64,000 nt of DNA from Eonycteris spelaea (Eukaryota > Chordata > Mammalia > Chiroptera > Pteropodidae), in assembly GCA_003508835.1 (NCBI GenBank), contig PUFA01000027.1:8990001-9054000 (forward strand), given 5' to 3'. A program made the position numbers and the translations under genes. Below the pieces are notes generated by a model that ran no database searches, was not told where the DNA came from, and saw nothing but the letters and a program-made list of their open reading frames with translations. Each line of letters starts with the position of its first letter. The stretch's first letter is position 1. Shown here piece after piece: positions 1 through 12,623 of the stretch.

Positions 1-1609
1 ACACATTGAAAAATTAGAATTCCTAAATGTAAAAGTTAAAATTTCTACCTTTAGCTGTTCAAAAGCCTATCATTTATTGGCTCCATGCATTGGCCAGAGC
101 GCTTAAACAGGGTTAAGACATTCCGTTAGGAAAAAAATATTCAAAATAACAATATGTGCATCAACTGCATGGGGAAGTAAAAATAACAGTGTATAAGCCA
201 CACTTTTTCTTCAAAAGCTGACATAAAGTCAACAACCCAGAAATATTTTTACAGCTTGCTGTATATCTTTATCAGAGTATTTGGTGTACAATGTAGTTTC
301 TATTTTAATTTCTAAGATTTTTGTTTTGCTTTTTACTGTGTTCTATGACAACCAGAATAACTTTTGGAGGTGTTCAAAAAGCACACCTGGATTTTATAAA
401 GAAACTGCTACCACAGAGAGGCTAAAATTATTTTTGGAGAACAAGAACCTTACAATAGAAAAGGAGTTTATTTGAACGTAACTAGAAATATATAATTCTA
501 AACCTTGAGTTTTCTAGAAAAAGATCATGGATTTGATACCAGTTTTTGACAGAGCCGATAAAATAATGACGAAAGTTTGTTCTTGTATAATCCTGTTCAA
601 AGGTACTTTAAAAAGTAAGAATATAGAATCCAAAGATGTGAGTGAAGTTCCACCAGAAATATTGTAAGTAGTACTAGAAAAACAATATTTCATTATTCTT
701 GGTCACTTATGACTGGTATATACAGAATAAGGACCAGCCTTCTTTTAAATGTAAGAGGAACAAGACCCCTTCCAGGACAATTTTGAGCTACCTGATGACA
801 CTGGTAGCAAACTTTTGAATACATAGTTCTCTCTAGCCCTGTCCCCCTCAGGCTATTACCTAGAGAAACAAACAAACAAAAAACTTGTTTTCTCTTTAAG
901 GGCTAGTGCTCTGTGATATACTTCGGGGAACCTCTATATCTAGTTACTCTCATGCTTTGCATACGGTGAAGGTTCGACTCTGCTACCTTTGTAACAAGCA
1001 GGGTATAGGTTCAGGTCTAAAAAGATTTGAGCACCAATTCTATCACTATTAAGCAATTACTTTCAGGTGATCGGGATAAGGGCAAGCATTAGCAAGGTTA
1101 AAATTATCAAAATATTTATTTTATAGATTTAATGATGGTTAAATGGATCATAAATGTAAAAAGTCATGCATAATAAATGGTAGATTCTCGTTGAAATTCT
1201 AGAGAAAGCTTGTATTAACCGCTTGCAATTTAAGGTGAAAATACCATTCCTGGAGAGTTCTCTAGAAATGGAGATGAGAAAAATGAGGCCCAGTTCTTTC
1301 TTGCATATCTGAGAGGTATTTGGTTTGTATTTCTATAGGATCCAGTAATCACTTGTGACTCCCATTTACTTTGACATGAATTTGGAAGCTGCCACTCTCA
1401 GTTTTAAAGTGGATGTGAAGTACAGAGATGAATGGTTCTTTTAGTACTGAGTGGCTTTAGAGACGTCTTTGCACAGGATAAACTTATCAGGAGCGGCAAG
1501 TAATAAATAAGGGTTATAAAAATTTAGGAATCTTTTACTTACCCTAATTGATAGCTCTCACAAAGGGATTCATAACTTTTTTGTTAGTTGCTCTTTACTT
1601 TCTTCATTT
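1..1609. other. unique AT-rich sequence, no gene recognised
   Basis: I see no recognisable repeat, RNA gene or convincing exon here. The short open frames at 281-475 (+) and 693-875 (-) have no family resemblance, and their length is expected by chance in AT-rich DNA. If the exon pair at 31,278 and 39,722 is real, this would be intron of that gene or sequence upstream of it. Confidence 0.5.
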
Positions 1610-1910
1610 TGAAGTCTTAAAATGGCAGAGCCTTTGGAGGGGGTTTTGTAAAGTTAATTAATGTTAATTGTGCCATGAATTACTTTAAGGAGTCTGTTGA
1701 CTGATGGACCCAGTGAAGGAGGTCGATACCATTTAATGTTGAAGAAGGGATAATGCTGGTCTTTGGCACTGTTTTATGATCATTAGGGCCGCGCAAGAGC
1801 TTGTCAGGAACAGCTCTAAAGATCAGTTGCTCGTGGCAATTAAAACAATTGAAAGTGACCTGGTATTACATTACACATGATGCAACACTGTTTCCAACAT
1901 GAACAAACTT
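1610..1910. promoter_or_regulatory. candidate conserved noncoding block (possible enhancer)
   Basis: This block is free of recognised repeats. It carries dense homeodomain-type cores (TAATTA at 1655-1660, further TTAATTG at 1664-1670, and a CAATTAAAACAATTG string near 1838-1852). It also keeps two CpGs in the word GCCGCGC near 1788-1794, unusual in AT-rich methylated DNA unless constrained. No long open frame is present. Conservation is inferred from texture only; an alignment is needed. Confidence 0.35.
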
Positions 1911-2048
1911 TTATTCCATTAGTGATTTTCAATTTTATAATACCAGCTACTGCAATTTATTTTTCTTTGTTACCTTACTATAGCTGTGTGTGTATTTCTA
2001 AGAGGATATTATTAATATTTATCCTGTTATCTCATACAACATTTTATG

Positions 2049-2195
2049 GTTAAAGCACTTTGCAATCTTAACTAATTAATCTCTATATCCTGCTTAAAAG
2101 AATGGTAAATACCCTTTTATAGTCCGGGAAACTGAGTTGGGAGTGGTTAAGAACTGGTCATCAAAAATTACCAGAGTCTGGGTTTAAGGCTCCTT
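2049..2195 (-). repeat. MIR-like SINE remnant
   Basis: The order of words matches MIR read backwards: AAGCACTTTGCAATCTTAAC, then a degraded ATTTTACAGATGAGGAAACTGA-type stretch (CTTTTATAGTCCGGGAAACT at 2116-2135), then a copy of the CCAGAGTCTGGGTTTAA segment (2171-2187). Highly diverged; boundaries approximate. Confidence 0.55.
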
Positions 2196-2359
2196 CCCAC
2201 ACCCCCGCCATTCCCTTGGCACTAAAATTAATGAAACTGTGGTCCTGAAGGTCTTACTCTGAAATCTAGATGCCACTCTCTCTCCCTCCATAAGAAAGGT
2301 AAATTGAATCATTTTTAAATAGGATGTACTCTTTAAGTTACTCCCCGTAAAAAGAATTT

Positions 2360-2400
2360 AAAATTAGAAATTCTAAAATTAGAATTCTAAAATTAGAAAA
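2360..2400. repeat. short tandem repeat, about 2.9 copies of a 14-15 bp unit
   Basis: Units AAAATTAGAAATTCT, AAAATTAGAATTCT and a partial AAAATTAGAAAA lie head to tail. The unit junction contains the 12-bp palindrome TTAGAATTCTAA at 2379-2390. A near copy of the unit (AAAATTAGAATTCCT) also occurs at the left edge of the window near 11-25. Confidence 0.8.
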
Positions 2401-2549
2401 TAAAAAGTTTAGTGATTTTTTTAAATGTTAAAGTTATTATCTATATAGAGGAACTAAATTTTACCCAAAGTGTATAAAAATGTGCAAAATTTTTTTTAAA
2501 GAAAGTATTTTAGAGCATGGAGTAATGTAAAAACTACCTAATATCAGAC

Positions 2550-2735
2550 AAGCATCAGGTACTTTATAACATGATCAACCTGTAGCAATAGTTTGGCATA
2601 TTTGGTATTTACCCCAATTTAATAAGGCAACAGAAAGAGTTTTGAGTGACTTACCTAATGACCACATAGGTAATAAAAGACAATGCTAGAATTAAAACCC
2701 AAATCTAACTAGAAAGTCCTTAGATTTTAGACTAC
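2550..2735 (-). repeat. MIR-like SINE remnant
   Basis: Reversed MIR wording is visible: ATCAGGTACTTTATAACATG, then TTTACCCCAATTTAATAAGG, then GTGACTTACCTAATGACCAC and GCTAGAATTAAAACCCAAAT, the equivalents of AAGTAACTTGCCCAAGGTCA and GCTGGGATTCGAACCCAG. Very old; boundaries approximate. Confidence 0.5.
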
Positions 2736-2740
2736 AACAA

Positions 2741-5689
2741 TACTAGTTCTCAAGTAAACAGAAACTGATCTCCAAGTTAAATTTCATACTTGACTCAATC
2801 TACTTTCTAGACACCTTACTGAAAACCTCTAGATGCCCTGACTTCAGTCCATAACAGTACATATTATCTCCTTCAGATAACATATCAAAACATAAAAATA
2901 CAAAGAGTGACTCTAGTAAGTGCTTCAAATGACTCTTAGAATCAGGGACTGCTATGAAATCCAGAAGCATCCTTATCTGTGCTTATACTTTTAAGTTAAG
3001 TTGAAGAACAATTAAGATTTAAATGAATGTTTAATTTGAGTTAACTAGGCTACTGATCCAAATTTTAGTCATAGCTTTTATACTTTCCATGAGAAAATAT
3101 ATATACATTAGCATATCTGTGCCTATTTAAGAAAAATGAGTCTGATGTGAATGGCAGATAATGCAACTATGTTTTGGATTTACATTTACTCTTCAGCTTC
3201 AAGTGAGTGCCACGACATTCTAAAAGCTGTAATAAATAGCCCAGACTATGACCCACGTGCCTCTTGTAAAGAATCAGTGCAGTATTGCTGTCTTTGCATT
3301 TGGGAAACCATGTCAATGTGATTTTTCCAAATTTGTGGATATCTGATGAGAGACAGAGGTGAATTTAGACTGTTCAGAACCATCTTTGGTTTAGTTCACT
3401 TTTTAAACAGGGATAGATGATGTTTACAAATGTCATGGTGTAAAATACATACTGTATTATACCTGTTATTGGTGAGAGTAGGTCGGATATTGCTTTCCTT
3501 GGACCTACTCGACTCATACAGAAAGGCAAGTACGTGTGCATAGTTATCACCTAGCACATTGTGTCAAAAGGCTCAAATACCATATCTGTTTTGTACAATC
3601 AGATATCAAGCTAGTTAAATATAAAAAGATAAATCTCAAGAAATGCACTTATTTTTTCCCCAAATCTTCTAGTTGATATCATTTATTAAATTATTCTATT
3701 TTTCTATCAGTATTTCTTTACTCAATATTCTTTTATAATTTATATTAAAATGTTAATGGTCTCTACATTGGGTTAATATTTGATTTCCTAGAGTGTAGTA
3801 AAATAGTATACTTTTAAAGTCCTGCTCCTTGTAGAGAGGACCAAATAACTTAAAATTATATCACAGAACAACATGTAAATTACTGAGAACGCATTTTCGG
3901 AGTGAATTTAGAGCTGCCTATTTGTTCCTTCGGTTATACCTAGTAATGCACAAACAGCTCTGTATTAGATTATTTGTCAATGTTATTTTATGAAGAAATT
4001 TAATAAAATTTACTATTCTGCAATCCATTGAGCACTTCCTAACTTAATTGTCATATTCTGCATTTCCTGAGATTTACAATTAAAATTGTGATGAGCCAGA
4101 CATACAAACTATTCCTTCTGTGACAAGACAGGTTATTTGTATTTTGCCCAAATTATCTGAGATATTCATTTATAAGTTTTATTAAAAATTGATTCATTTA
4201 AGTACCTATATATGATATATTTTTCTGAAAATTTTTTCAGCCCAATTTTCTCTTAATGCCCATCACCAAAAAAAAAGATAGTTCAATTTACTATTTATGT
4301 CCATGCCAGATCCAGTTAATAAAAAATAATGGCCCTGACATTTTATATTTTCCAAGGATGATCAAATAAGGAATGGTGTCCAGAGCAGAACAAACATTTA
4401 TTTTGATTAAGAAATGTTTAATCTTCCTTATATTATGGTCACTAGTCACAAATATTACTTCCTAACTTTTTAAGGCTGCATAAGGCAATGTATTAACTTA
4501 CATTGTTTTATGTGATAATTGTGTGGTTTTTAAATAGGAAATAGTATGGTACTAAAAACCAAGAATTTAGTAATTTCTTAAATAATTCTGATAATTTCCA
4601 CTGGCTTTAACAGAAATAAAATACTCCTTACTAAATCTGGATACAAAATCGATATGCATCCTCATTTTTTTGTTTATTCTCTCTAATATTCTCTCTAATA
4701 ACCTGAGTGAATGCATGTGAAATAATTAACAACTTGGTAATTTTGTATAGACATTGAGAATTAACTTTAAGAACCATTTGTTTAATTATACTTTCAACAA
4801 ATATTAAGTTCCAGATATTAGACTTGGTGATAGGCTAAATTAAGAAAATGATAGAGCTGTTAACTAAGAAATTTGAAAAAAAAAAAAAAGACCAATTGCA
4901 AGTAATGGCAACATTTAAAGTTTCATTTTGGAAGTGTTTTGAACCTGCTTGGTGAAGTTTGGGGCATGTTTAAATATCTGTGTCCTTGACATCTGAATAT
5001 TGTTTGCTTATTTCATGACTTGGAAAATTAACCTCTTTGACAGTGAGCATTCTAAATATAAAATGCAATACCAAGTACCTTATAGTATTGATATGAGGGA
5101 AACTAAACACACAGTATGTATGAAGGTGCTTTTTCAACTATGCAAACTTGCACAAATGAATTATATTGCTATTGAATGGGAAATATCCAGTGGGCTTTTA
5201 TATACATAAAAATTGAGTACAGGAGTATACATTTATAAATTTTAGTCATAAAGCAATAATTTAAAAAGAAATATTAGGAGCAATTGACTTCTCATAGCCA
5301 AAAAATATAGAAAAGGAGAAGTCAAAGAATCTTAGAATATATGAATAAAAACAAAAATCAGATGACGAGTGTGGTAACATCCAAGATGTGAAAGAGAAAT
5401 AGAACAATGTAGTCATGGAAGCAAAGGACACAAAACCTCATTGACAGATAAGTGTGTTTCTTGATATTCAAAAGGTTTCAGTAGATGAAGAAATTCAGAT
5501 GGAATAAGGGGTTTGTCTTTAACTCCAGTGTTTTTGTCTGAACAAATATCTCTTTATTCACTTTTCCCCTCTCACTAGCCATGACAATTTGAGTGATATT
5601 CTAATGGATGCTTCCTTGTTTCTCATGCCTCAGATTTCAAGAACCATATTTCTAGAGAGAGAAAAAGCCATATGGAACTTGAAGACAAT
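2741..5689. other. unique AT-rich sequence, no gene recognised
   Basis: Nothing assignable is seen apart from an A14 run at 4,876-4,889. The open frame at 5,000-5,209 (+, 69 codons) has no family features and lies in AT-rich DNA. I regard this as non-coding. Confidence 0.5.
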
Positions 5690-6046
5690 CAGACTTTGTT
5701 CTGGCTACCATAGGCTGGATATCTTAAAAAATAGAAACTTATTTCTCACAGTTCTGGGGGCTAGACGTCCAAGATAAAGGTGTCTTTAAGGGTTGGTTTC
5801 TGGTGAGACCTCTCTCTTGACTTGTAGACAGCTGTCTCCATGTTCTTGTATGGTTTTTTCTCTAGAGAAAAAGATATCTGGTGTCATTTCCTGTTCTTGT
5901 ACGGCCACCAGTTGTATTGGATTAGGGCCTCGTCTTTAGGTCATCATTTAACCTTACCTACCTAAAGGACCTATTTCCAAACACAGGGAATGTGTTAGGG
6001 CTGCAGCACATGAATTGTGGGGGAACACAATCCATTCCATAATAAG
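5690..6046 (-). mobile_element. solo LTR of a MaLR (MLT1-type) retroelement
   Basis: Read on the minus strand, the sequence begins with an MLT1-like LTR start (TTATGGAATGGATTGTGTTC, RC of about 6,024-6,043) followed by the equivalents of CCCCCACAATTCATGTGCTG and GCCCTAATCCAATACAACTG. The plus-strand text includes the familiar ATTTCTCACAGTTCTGGGGG (5,740-5,759) at the far end. About 355 bp is a normal LTR length for this family. No internal or coding region accompanies it, so it is a solo, long-dead LTR. A 60-codon open frame across it is not a gene. Confidence 0.7.
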
Positions 6047-6194
6047 ATTTGAGATTACCAAGGGGTAATGATAGGTGAAAGTTGCTCTCACGTAATGCCT
6101 AGAACATTAATTATAAAATACTTCTCTATGAAGGAAGCAAGTCAAAACAAAATGTCTATTTTTCTCAGTTGAAATGCCAACCTAGCCTTTTTTC

Positions 6195-6695
6195 CATATT
6201 TTCTTTGACTTTCTAACCTGTCCTCTACATAGCTATCAGTTACCTTCCTAAACTTTAAGTCAGACCTTTTAACTCCTCTCTTCAAAATCCTTCAATTACT
6301 CCCCACTGCTTAATGAATAAAATCTAACATTTGAATTATTCATTCAGCTCTCAATAGCCTGGATCCAACATGTATTTTTCAGTCTCATCAATTTTGCTAC
6401 TCTCGAGCCACAGAAGATTATGACACTATGCCTGTGCTAACTCAGCCCAGAATGTCCCCTCCCTCAAGGCTCACCTTTAAATTTTAGGGCTTCAGCAAAG
6501 CCTGCCCCGATCTCAGTAAGACAACTCCCAAAACTCTTGGAGCATGAGTTATTTGCTTATACGTCTGGTCCCCCCAGCAAATTCTCTTAGTTTGTTAGGA
6601 CAGAGAATGTTTTCTTCATATTTTAACCAGCATAGCTTAAAACACACATATTTAGTTATACTAACTGTTGAATAATTGCTCAGTGAATGAAGAAA
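6195..6695 (+). repeat. L2 LINE 3' fragment
   Basis: The text follows the L2 3' region in order: CTCTTCAAAATCCTTCAATT and CCACTGCTTAATGAATAAAATC, then CTCAATAGCCTGGATCCAAC, CTCAAGGCTCACCTTTAAAT, GCTTCAGCAAAGCCTGCC, TTTGTTAGGACAGAGAATGT, and a tail resembling TTGTTGAATGAATGAA (6,666-6,693). No intact frame remains. Confidence 0.75.
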
Positions 6696-7796
6696 TGGTG
6701 AGGAATTGGCAAAGCTATGTAGAACTTATTACAAATGCTTATAGGCAAATGTAAAAAATAGAAAAGATCCTTAAGAAGTACATAAGTTATTTTTTCCAGG
6801 AGGAGAAACCATCTTTTTATTACAAGTTATGAATGCATTTTCTAAGACCACTTATGTCCCACAAGATAAGCAAACTCTAACTCACTAGGCATTACAAAAT
6901 ACAGCTTGACTAAAAAAAAAAAAGCATATACCCAAGAGCACTAACAAAAGTGTAGATATAAAGGGAAGACACTTAAAATATTGCCTAACTTCTTTGACCA
7001 CATATAGTAAAAATATCTTAGACCTCTCTTTATAACCCAGGGAAGAGTAGAAAAATATTCCATGGATAAAGTCCACTGTAGTAAAAAAATTTTGTTCAGA
7101 GTTCACACTGAGTATCTTTTCATAAGAAATTATACAGCAGTGCAATTAAAATGAAATAGTAATTGTAACAAGAAAAGATGGTGGCTGCAGAATATAACTC
7201 AGCCTTAATAGATTTCTAATGCCTTTTTTTATATCAAAGGGGAGTAGCCCTTTAGCCAATAAAGTAAATTTTCTGATCTCCAAATGGGTACTTTATCCTC
7301 ATTCAGGCTGATACTGCAGCGACATCATGAATTTCTCAGACAGCTTTGTGAATCAGCAGAGTATTTTAGAGGAGAGCATTGACTGCTAAAAGCAAAGTCG
7401 TTATTTTTTAAACAGCCTTTAAACTAGTAGATGAAACATTTCATTTTGGTCAAGGATGTATTTGTTTCAGCAACTGGAAGAACAGAGAGGGCTGAACCAA
7501 TTAGAAAGGAATAGAATAATGTTGCTGTATTAGCCAAACTCACATTATACAGTTTTGCAGGTCAAATGTTTTGACTTTTTTTTTGTATCTCCGCCTATAA
7601 TTCTTATTTCCAAAGAGCTTAAACATTAATAGTCCATGAACTCTCACCCCATATTTCCAAAGGATCTTTGAAAGGCATTAACTAATTTACTCATAATAAA
7701 CTTTGAGGTCTAGAAAAAACTGATTTCTATTTAAATAACCTCAAGAAAAGGAAATTAAGTCAAGAAAAATGTATACTTCCTAATAGATCCAATTCC
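6696..7796. other. unique sequence; weak conserved-looking patch at about 7,280-7,430
   Basis: No gene or repeat recognised. The patch around 7,300-7,400 (GATACTGCAGCGACATCATG, GTGAATCAGCAGAG) is less AT-rich than its surroundings and retains CpGs, so it could be regulatory. This is a texture-based guess. The 86-codon minus-strand frame at 6,885-7,145 is hydrophobic, low in complexity and has no family features. Confidence 0.35.
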
Positions 7797-7905
7797 ACAA
7801 ATGTTCCAAGTGCTACCTACCACATGTCAGGCACTGTGTTAGGTGCTGGGGATACTGAAGCAATAAGCCAGTCCCTTTCCTCACTCCTAGTTATTCTGAA
7901 GAACA
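7797..7905 (-). repeat. ancient MIR/L2-class repeat fragment
   Basis: The word chain CACATGTCAGGCACTGTGTT, AGGTGCTGGGGATACTGAAG and CAGTCCCTTTCCTCACTCCT is a diverged copy of the common mammalian segment with TGCCAGGCACTGTGCTAGG followed by GGGGATACA. Family is not assigned with certainty and the strand is nominal. Confidence 0.5.
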
Positions 7906-8569
7906 ATGACTCATACAACACTATACAGTGTTGAAAGCCCAAGTAAATTGAGTTTCTTTCTATACCTCTTTCTTTCTACTGGTGCATTTGTGAGCATTTT
8001 TGAATGCATTTAGAGGTCAAATTCAGATTTAATCACACTCATAGTCTTAAATAGGCTAATATGGGTTTAGTTTACTCAAATTTAGGATATTGTATCTTTT
8101 ATTGATAAAAATCTTAGTTTGGGAGCTCTATCTTCATTAAGCAGTGTCTTTAAAATAGTATATTATGTATAGATGAGGGTTGAGCTTAGCACAGGATATT
8201 TATAAAAAATCTAATGCTGAAATTATACATGTTAAGAGAAAAGCATTTCTAACAGAATAATTTCTTATATTACGGGCAAGTACATTGATTGCTATGGCTA
8301 TGTGTATCCTGTGGCTATTTACTCATTTATGTATATATATGTATCTACTATAGGCAGTTTAACTGTCAGAGTGCCTGTAGTGACAAACTTCAAATTATCA
8401 TTCTAGGGTTTTACTGTTGCCTGCAGCCAACCTTTTAAATTAATATAAAATTGAGAGTGTACGCTACAGAATGTTTATTCTATCAACTATGCCATTTATA
8501 TATGTTGTCAATTCATATTTTAAAAAATTAAGCTTCATTCCAAACAATAAATTGAAATCACTTTGGCAT

Positions 8570-8658
8570 TATATATATATATATATTATTGCATTATATA
8601 TTATATATATATATATACACACACATATAATTTGTATATTATGTATATACACACATGT
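8570..8658. repeat. compound AT/AC microsatellite
   Basis: Two (AT)n blocks are separated by TATTGCATTATATATT and run into short (AC)n and TATATACACACATGTATA. The 75-codon frame at 8,471-8,698, rich in Ile and Tyr, is produced by this repeat and is not a gene. Confidence 0.9.
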
Positions 8659-8721
8659 ATATTTGTTTATTCTTTTAAAGAATACAATTAATATATAACC
8701 ATAAATAGATACCAGTTTAGT

Positions 8722-8835
8722 CAAGGATTGACAATATTTCCTGTAAAGATCCAGAAAAAATGGTGTGAGTGAGCAGGCTCAGAAATTTTAGGGTACAAGT
8801 TTGTTTTATATTTAATAAAATGTGTGTTGGCTAAA
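8722..8835 (+). repeat. possible old hAT-derived MER fragment
   Basis: GATTGACAATATTTCCTGTAAAGATCCAG resembles, with many changes, the dispersed-repeat wording ...GGCAAACTTTTTCTGTAAAGGGCCAG..., and AATAAAATGTGTGTTGGC sits where an AATAAAACTTTATTTAC end would be. Weak, family unassigned. Confidence 0.3.
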
Positions 8836-10164
8836 TAGCATACATATCTTTGCCATTAAAATGTAGGCTCACAGAAGGAAAGAACTTTGACTATTCATTC
8901 TTATTGCCCATTCATTTCTGCATATAGTAATGTCCTGATAAATTTTTATTTAACAAAATAGTGATAAAAAGCATTTTAATAAATGGTGTTTTCACTTGTT
9001 TTCTAACAGAAGAAAATCCTACCTCTACAAATATCAGTCATAGCAATAGGTCAATTTTATGATTTAAAAATAGCAGTTAACATATGCCTCCAGAAATATC
9101 ATTAAATAACATCTAAATTGAGACTTTGAATAAGTTGAGAGAGTTTGAACATTCTTGATCTTTAATAAAATCAGAATATCTGACAAGTATATTGAAATTA
9201 CTGTTCTTTTAATTCATTGTCAATATGGCATGTAATATTCTTATTACATTAACTAACATCTTATTCTATTTCTTGTAGCAGAAAATAAGTGTAATATTTG
9301 TCAACTGGATACTAAAGTATCATTCCAGGAGATTTTTTAAAGTTTTGAGTAAATTTTTAATACAATTATAGACAAATCATCTAAGTAAATTCAAGTTTTG
9401 AATTACTTTTAAGAAAGGACTGTTGAATATTTATTAACTGTATTTCATTTTTCATAATATGTGCATGCTTTCTACCACTCAAATTTTTTTTATGATTTGT
9501 TAGGGAACTAATATACCATATCAATGTCAAATAGTTAAGTACAATGGTTAAAAAAAGTATCATTAAAAAATATTTTTGATAAATAATTGCAAGCCTGGGC
9601 TGTAATGGATCTAATAAATACTACCATTAAAGAATATGTACGTATTTTGACTTTCATTTTATCTAAGAAAAACTTGCTCTAATAATAAAGAATATATTGA
9701 GTGATATTAAAACAGCATAGCTCTTCATATTTTAATGTCATATCAGATGTTTAAAGAATTAACTCTCATTTAGTTCACATTACAAAATTATTACTAGGAC
9801 CAGGTGGTTAGAAAATAGTGTCTTGGAAATAGTAGTAATCTTCATTTTCTAGAAAGTACAGAGATACCAAAACTATATAAATTATATAATATTATGTGGA
9901 AAAATAGCAAAAATACATTTCCAAATGCGAAAAATACTATAATCATTAGTCAAGTAGTTCTTATTATTTATCTATTATGTGGATATGTCTATATTAATAT
10001 AAATATATAAATATATGCATGAATACATATATTTTGTAAGTAGATTTAAGGACACATAGTAATAGTCACTATGTAATTATTTCAAGACTATTAAACAAGA
10101 ATCTTTAAGTGCACAGTATATTCATTTGCTAGACAGTGCATTTAGAAACTTCAATTTTTTTACT
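8836..10164. other. unique AT-rich sequence, nothing recognised
   Basis: Very AT-rich, with short TA-rich runs near 10,000-10,030. No exon, RNA gene or assignable repeat is visible. The 60-codon minus-strand frame at 9,381-9,563 looks like chance. Confidence 0.5.
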
Positions 10165-12587
10165 ACCTTTCTATATATTACATGCCAACAAATTGGACAA
10201 CCTAGAAGAAATTGTTAAATTTCTAGAAAACGACAACCTTTTAAGACTAAGCCAAACACCAGAAAAGCTAAACAGACTGATTACTAGCAACAAAATTTAA
10301 GCAGTAATCAAAACACTCCCAACAAAAGTCCAAGATGATGGATTCAAAGTGAATTCTATAAAATAAAGAAAAATTAATACCTATCCTTCTCAAACTTTTC
10401 CAAATATTTGAAGAGGAATAAATGCCTCCAACTGCATTCTATGAGGCCAGCAATGCCCTAATACCAAAACCAGATGAAGACATTACCAAAAATAGAAAAT
10501 TATAGGCCAGTATTTCTAATGAACATGGATGCCAAACTTCGAACAAAATGTTAGCGAACCAAATTCAACAATATAGTAAAAGGATTATAAACCATGATCA
10601 AGTCAGATTTATAGCAGAGTTGCAGGGATGTTTCAATATTTAAAAATCAATGTGATAGACCTCAAAACCAAGAATAAAAACCATCTGATCATCTCAATAA
10701 ATACAAAACAAAATCACTTGACAAAATTTAATATCCATTTATTATAAAAACTCAACAAAGTTGCTTTAGAGGAAACATCTCAACACAGTAAAGTCTATAT
10801 ATGACAAACCACAGCTAACATTATATTCAGTGATGAAAAGCTGAAAGCTTTTCCTTGAAGAAAGGATGCCTACTCTTCTAATATTATACTGAAAATAGTT
10901 ATAAGTCCTAGCCACAGCAAGCAAATAAGAAAGAAAAGAAATCCAAATTGTAAAATAAAAAGTCATTCACTACAGAGTATATGATCTCATATATATAAAT
11001 TCCTAAACACTCCATTAAAAAAATTAGAATAAATTTAGCAAAGTTACAGAATACAAAATTAATATACATTAATCTGTTGTGTTTCTATACACAATGAATT
11101 GTCAGGAGAAACTAAGAAAACAATTCCATTAACAATTGTACCATAAGGAATACCTAAAATTCAACCAATGAGGTAATAGACCTATACATTGAAAACTATG
11201 ATATTGAAGAAAAAGAGTACACCATGCTCATGGATTGGAAGGATCAATATTGTTTGGGTGTCCAATCAATAGATTCAATGCAAAATCTATCAAAACACCA
11301 ATGACATTCTTCTCAGACCTAGTACAAATAATACTAAAATTTTATGAAATCAGGAAACACCCCAAATAGCCAAAGAATCTTGAGAATGAAGAACAAAGTT
11401 GGGAGTACATGCCCCTCATTTCAAACTATACTATAAAACTACACTAATGAAAATGGTACTGTACTGGAACAAAAATGGACACATAGATCAATGGAACAAA
11501 ACAGCCCAGAAATAAATCCTCACTTATATGGTCAATCTATGACATAGGAGTCAAGAGTATGCAATGGAGAAATGACAGTCTATTCAAAAAGTGTTGCTGG
11601 AAAAACTGGACAAATATATGCTAAAAAAATAAAACTAGATAATGTTTTTATACCGTGTAATACTCAAAATAGATTAAAGACTTAAATGTAAGACTTAAAA
11701 CTATAAACTAGACTTTTAGGCAGTAAACTTTTTTACTTCAGTCTTAGCAATATCTTTTTGAATATGTCTCCTTGGGCAAGAGAAACAAGCCAAAATAAAC
11801 AAATGGGATTGTATCAAACTAAAAAGCTTCTGCGCAGTGAAGGAAACCATCAACAAATGAAAAGACAACCTATTGAATGAGAAGATAGTTGCAAATAGAA
11901 TATCTGGTAAGTGGTTAATATATAAAATATATAAGGCACTCCTACAACTCAACATCAAAAAAATAAAGTCCAATTAAAAACTGGGTGGAGGACCTGAATA
12001 GACGTTTCTCCAAAGACATACATTTGGCCAACAGACATATGAAAAGATGCTCAGTATCACTAATCATTAGGGACATGCATCAAAATCAACCTGTCAGTAT
12101 AGCTAATTGTCAAAAAATCAATAACAATTGTCGAGGATATGAAGAAAAAGAAACTCTTGTGCACTGTTGGTGGGTTGTATATTGGTGTAGCTACTAACAT
12201 GGACAGACCTAGAGAAGGGTATTATACTAAATGAGATAAGTCAGACAAAGAAATACTGTATAATTTCACTTATTCGTGAAATAAACAAAAATTGAACACA
12301 CAAAATAGAAATAGACATGGATACAGAGAATAAACTGATGGTTGGCAGAGGTGATGAATGGAAGAATGGGCGAAATAGGTGAAGGGGATTAAGAAGCACA
12401 ATATTCCAGGTATAAAATAAGCCACAGGAAGTAGCATATAGCACAGGGAATATGGTCAGTAATATATAACAACTTTGCACCATGACAGATGTTACTAGAC
12501 TTATCACAGTGATCACATCTTAAGGTATATAAATGTTGAATCACTGTTATACACCTGAAATTAATATAACATTGTATGCCAACTATA

Positions 12588-12621
<34 letters not shown>
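10165..12621 (+). mobile_element. L1 LINE, 5'-truncated (ORF2 remnant, 3'UTR, A32 tail)
   Basis: The element starts inside ORF2 at CATGCCAACAAATTGGACAACC. It continues through the reverse-transcriptase region (degraded GATGGATTCAAA near 10,338), the C-terminal ORF2 domain (about 11,985-12,197, where [12 protein letters not shown] and HCWW-type words survive), and a 3'UTR ending in ACACCTGAAATTAATATAAC and CCAACTATACTAAAA. It closes with an uninterrupted A run at 12,590-12,621. Frameshifts and stops are frequent, so it encodes nothing. The 2.45-kb length is typical of a 5'-truncated insertion. The 3'UTR wording is of a type seen in laurasiatherian L1s. I could not find a convincing target-site duplication. 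Confidence 0.92.

Positions 12622-12623
<2 letters not shown>

Noticed and set aside
950..1010. tRNA-like wording (GGTTCGACTC near 970)
   Set aside because: No A box at the right distance and no cloverleaf could be drawn.
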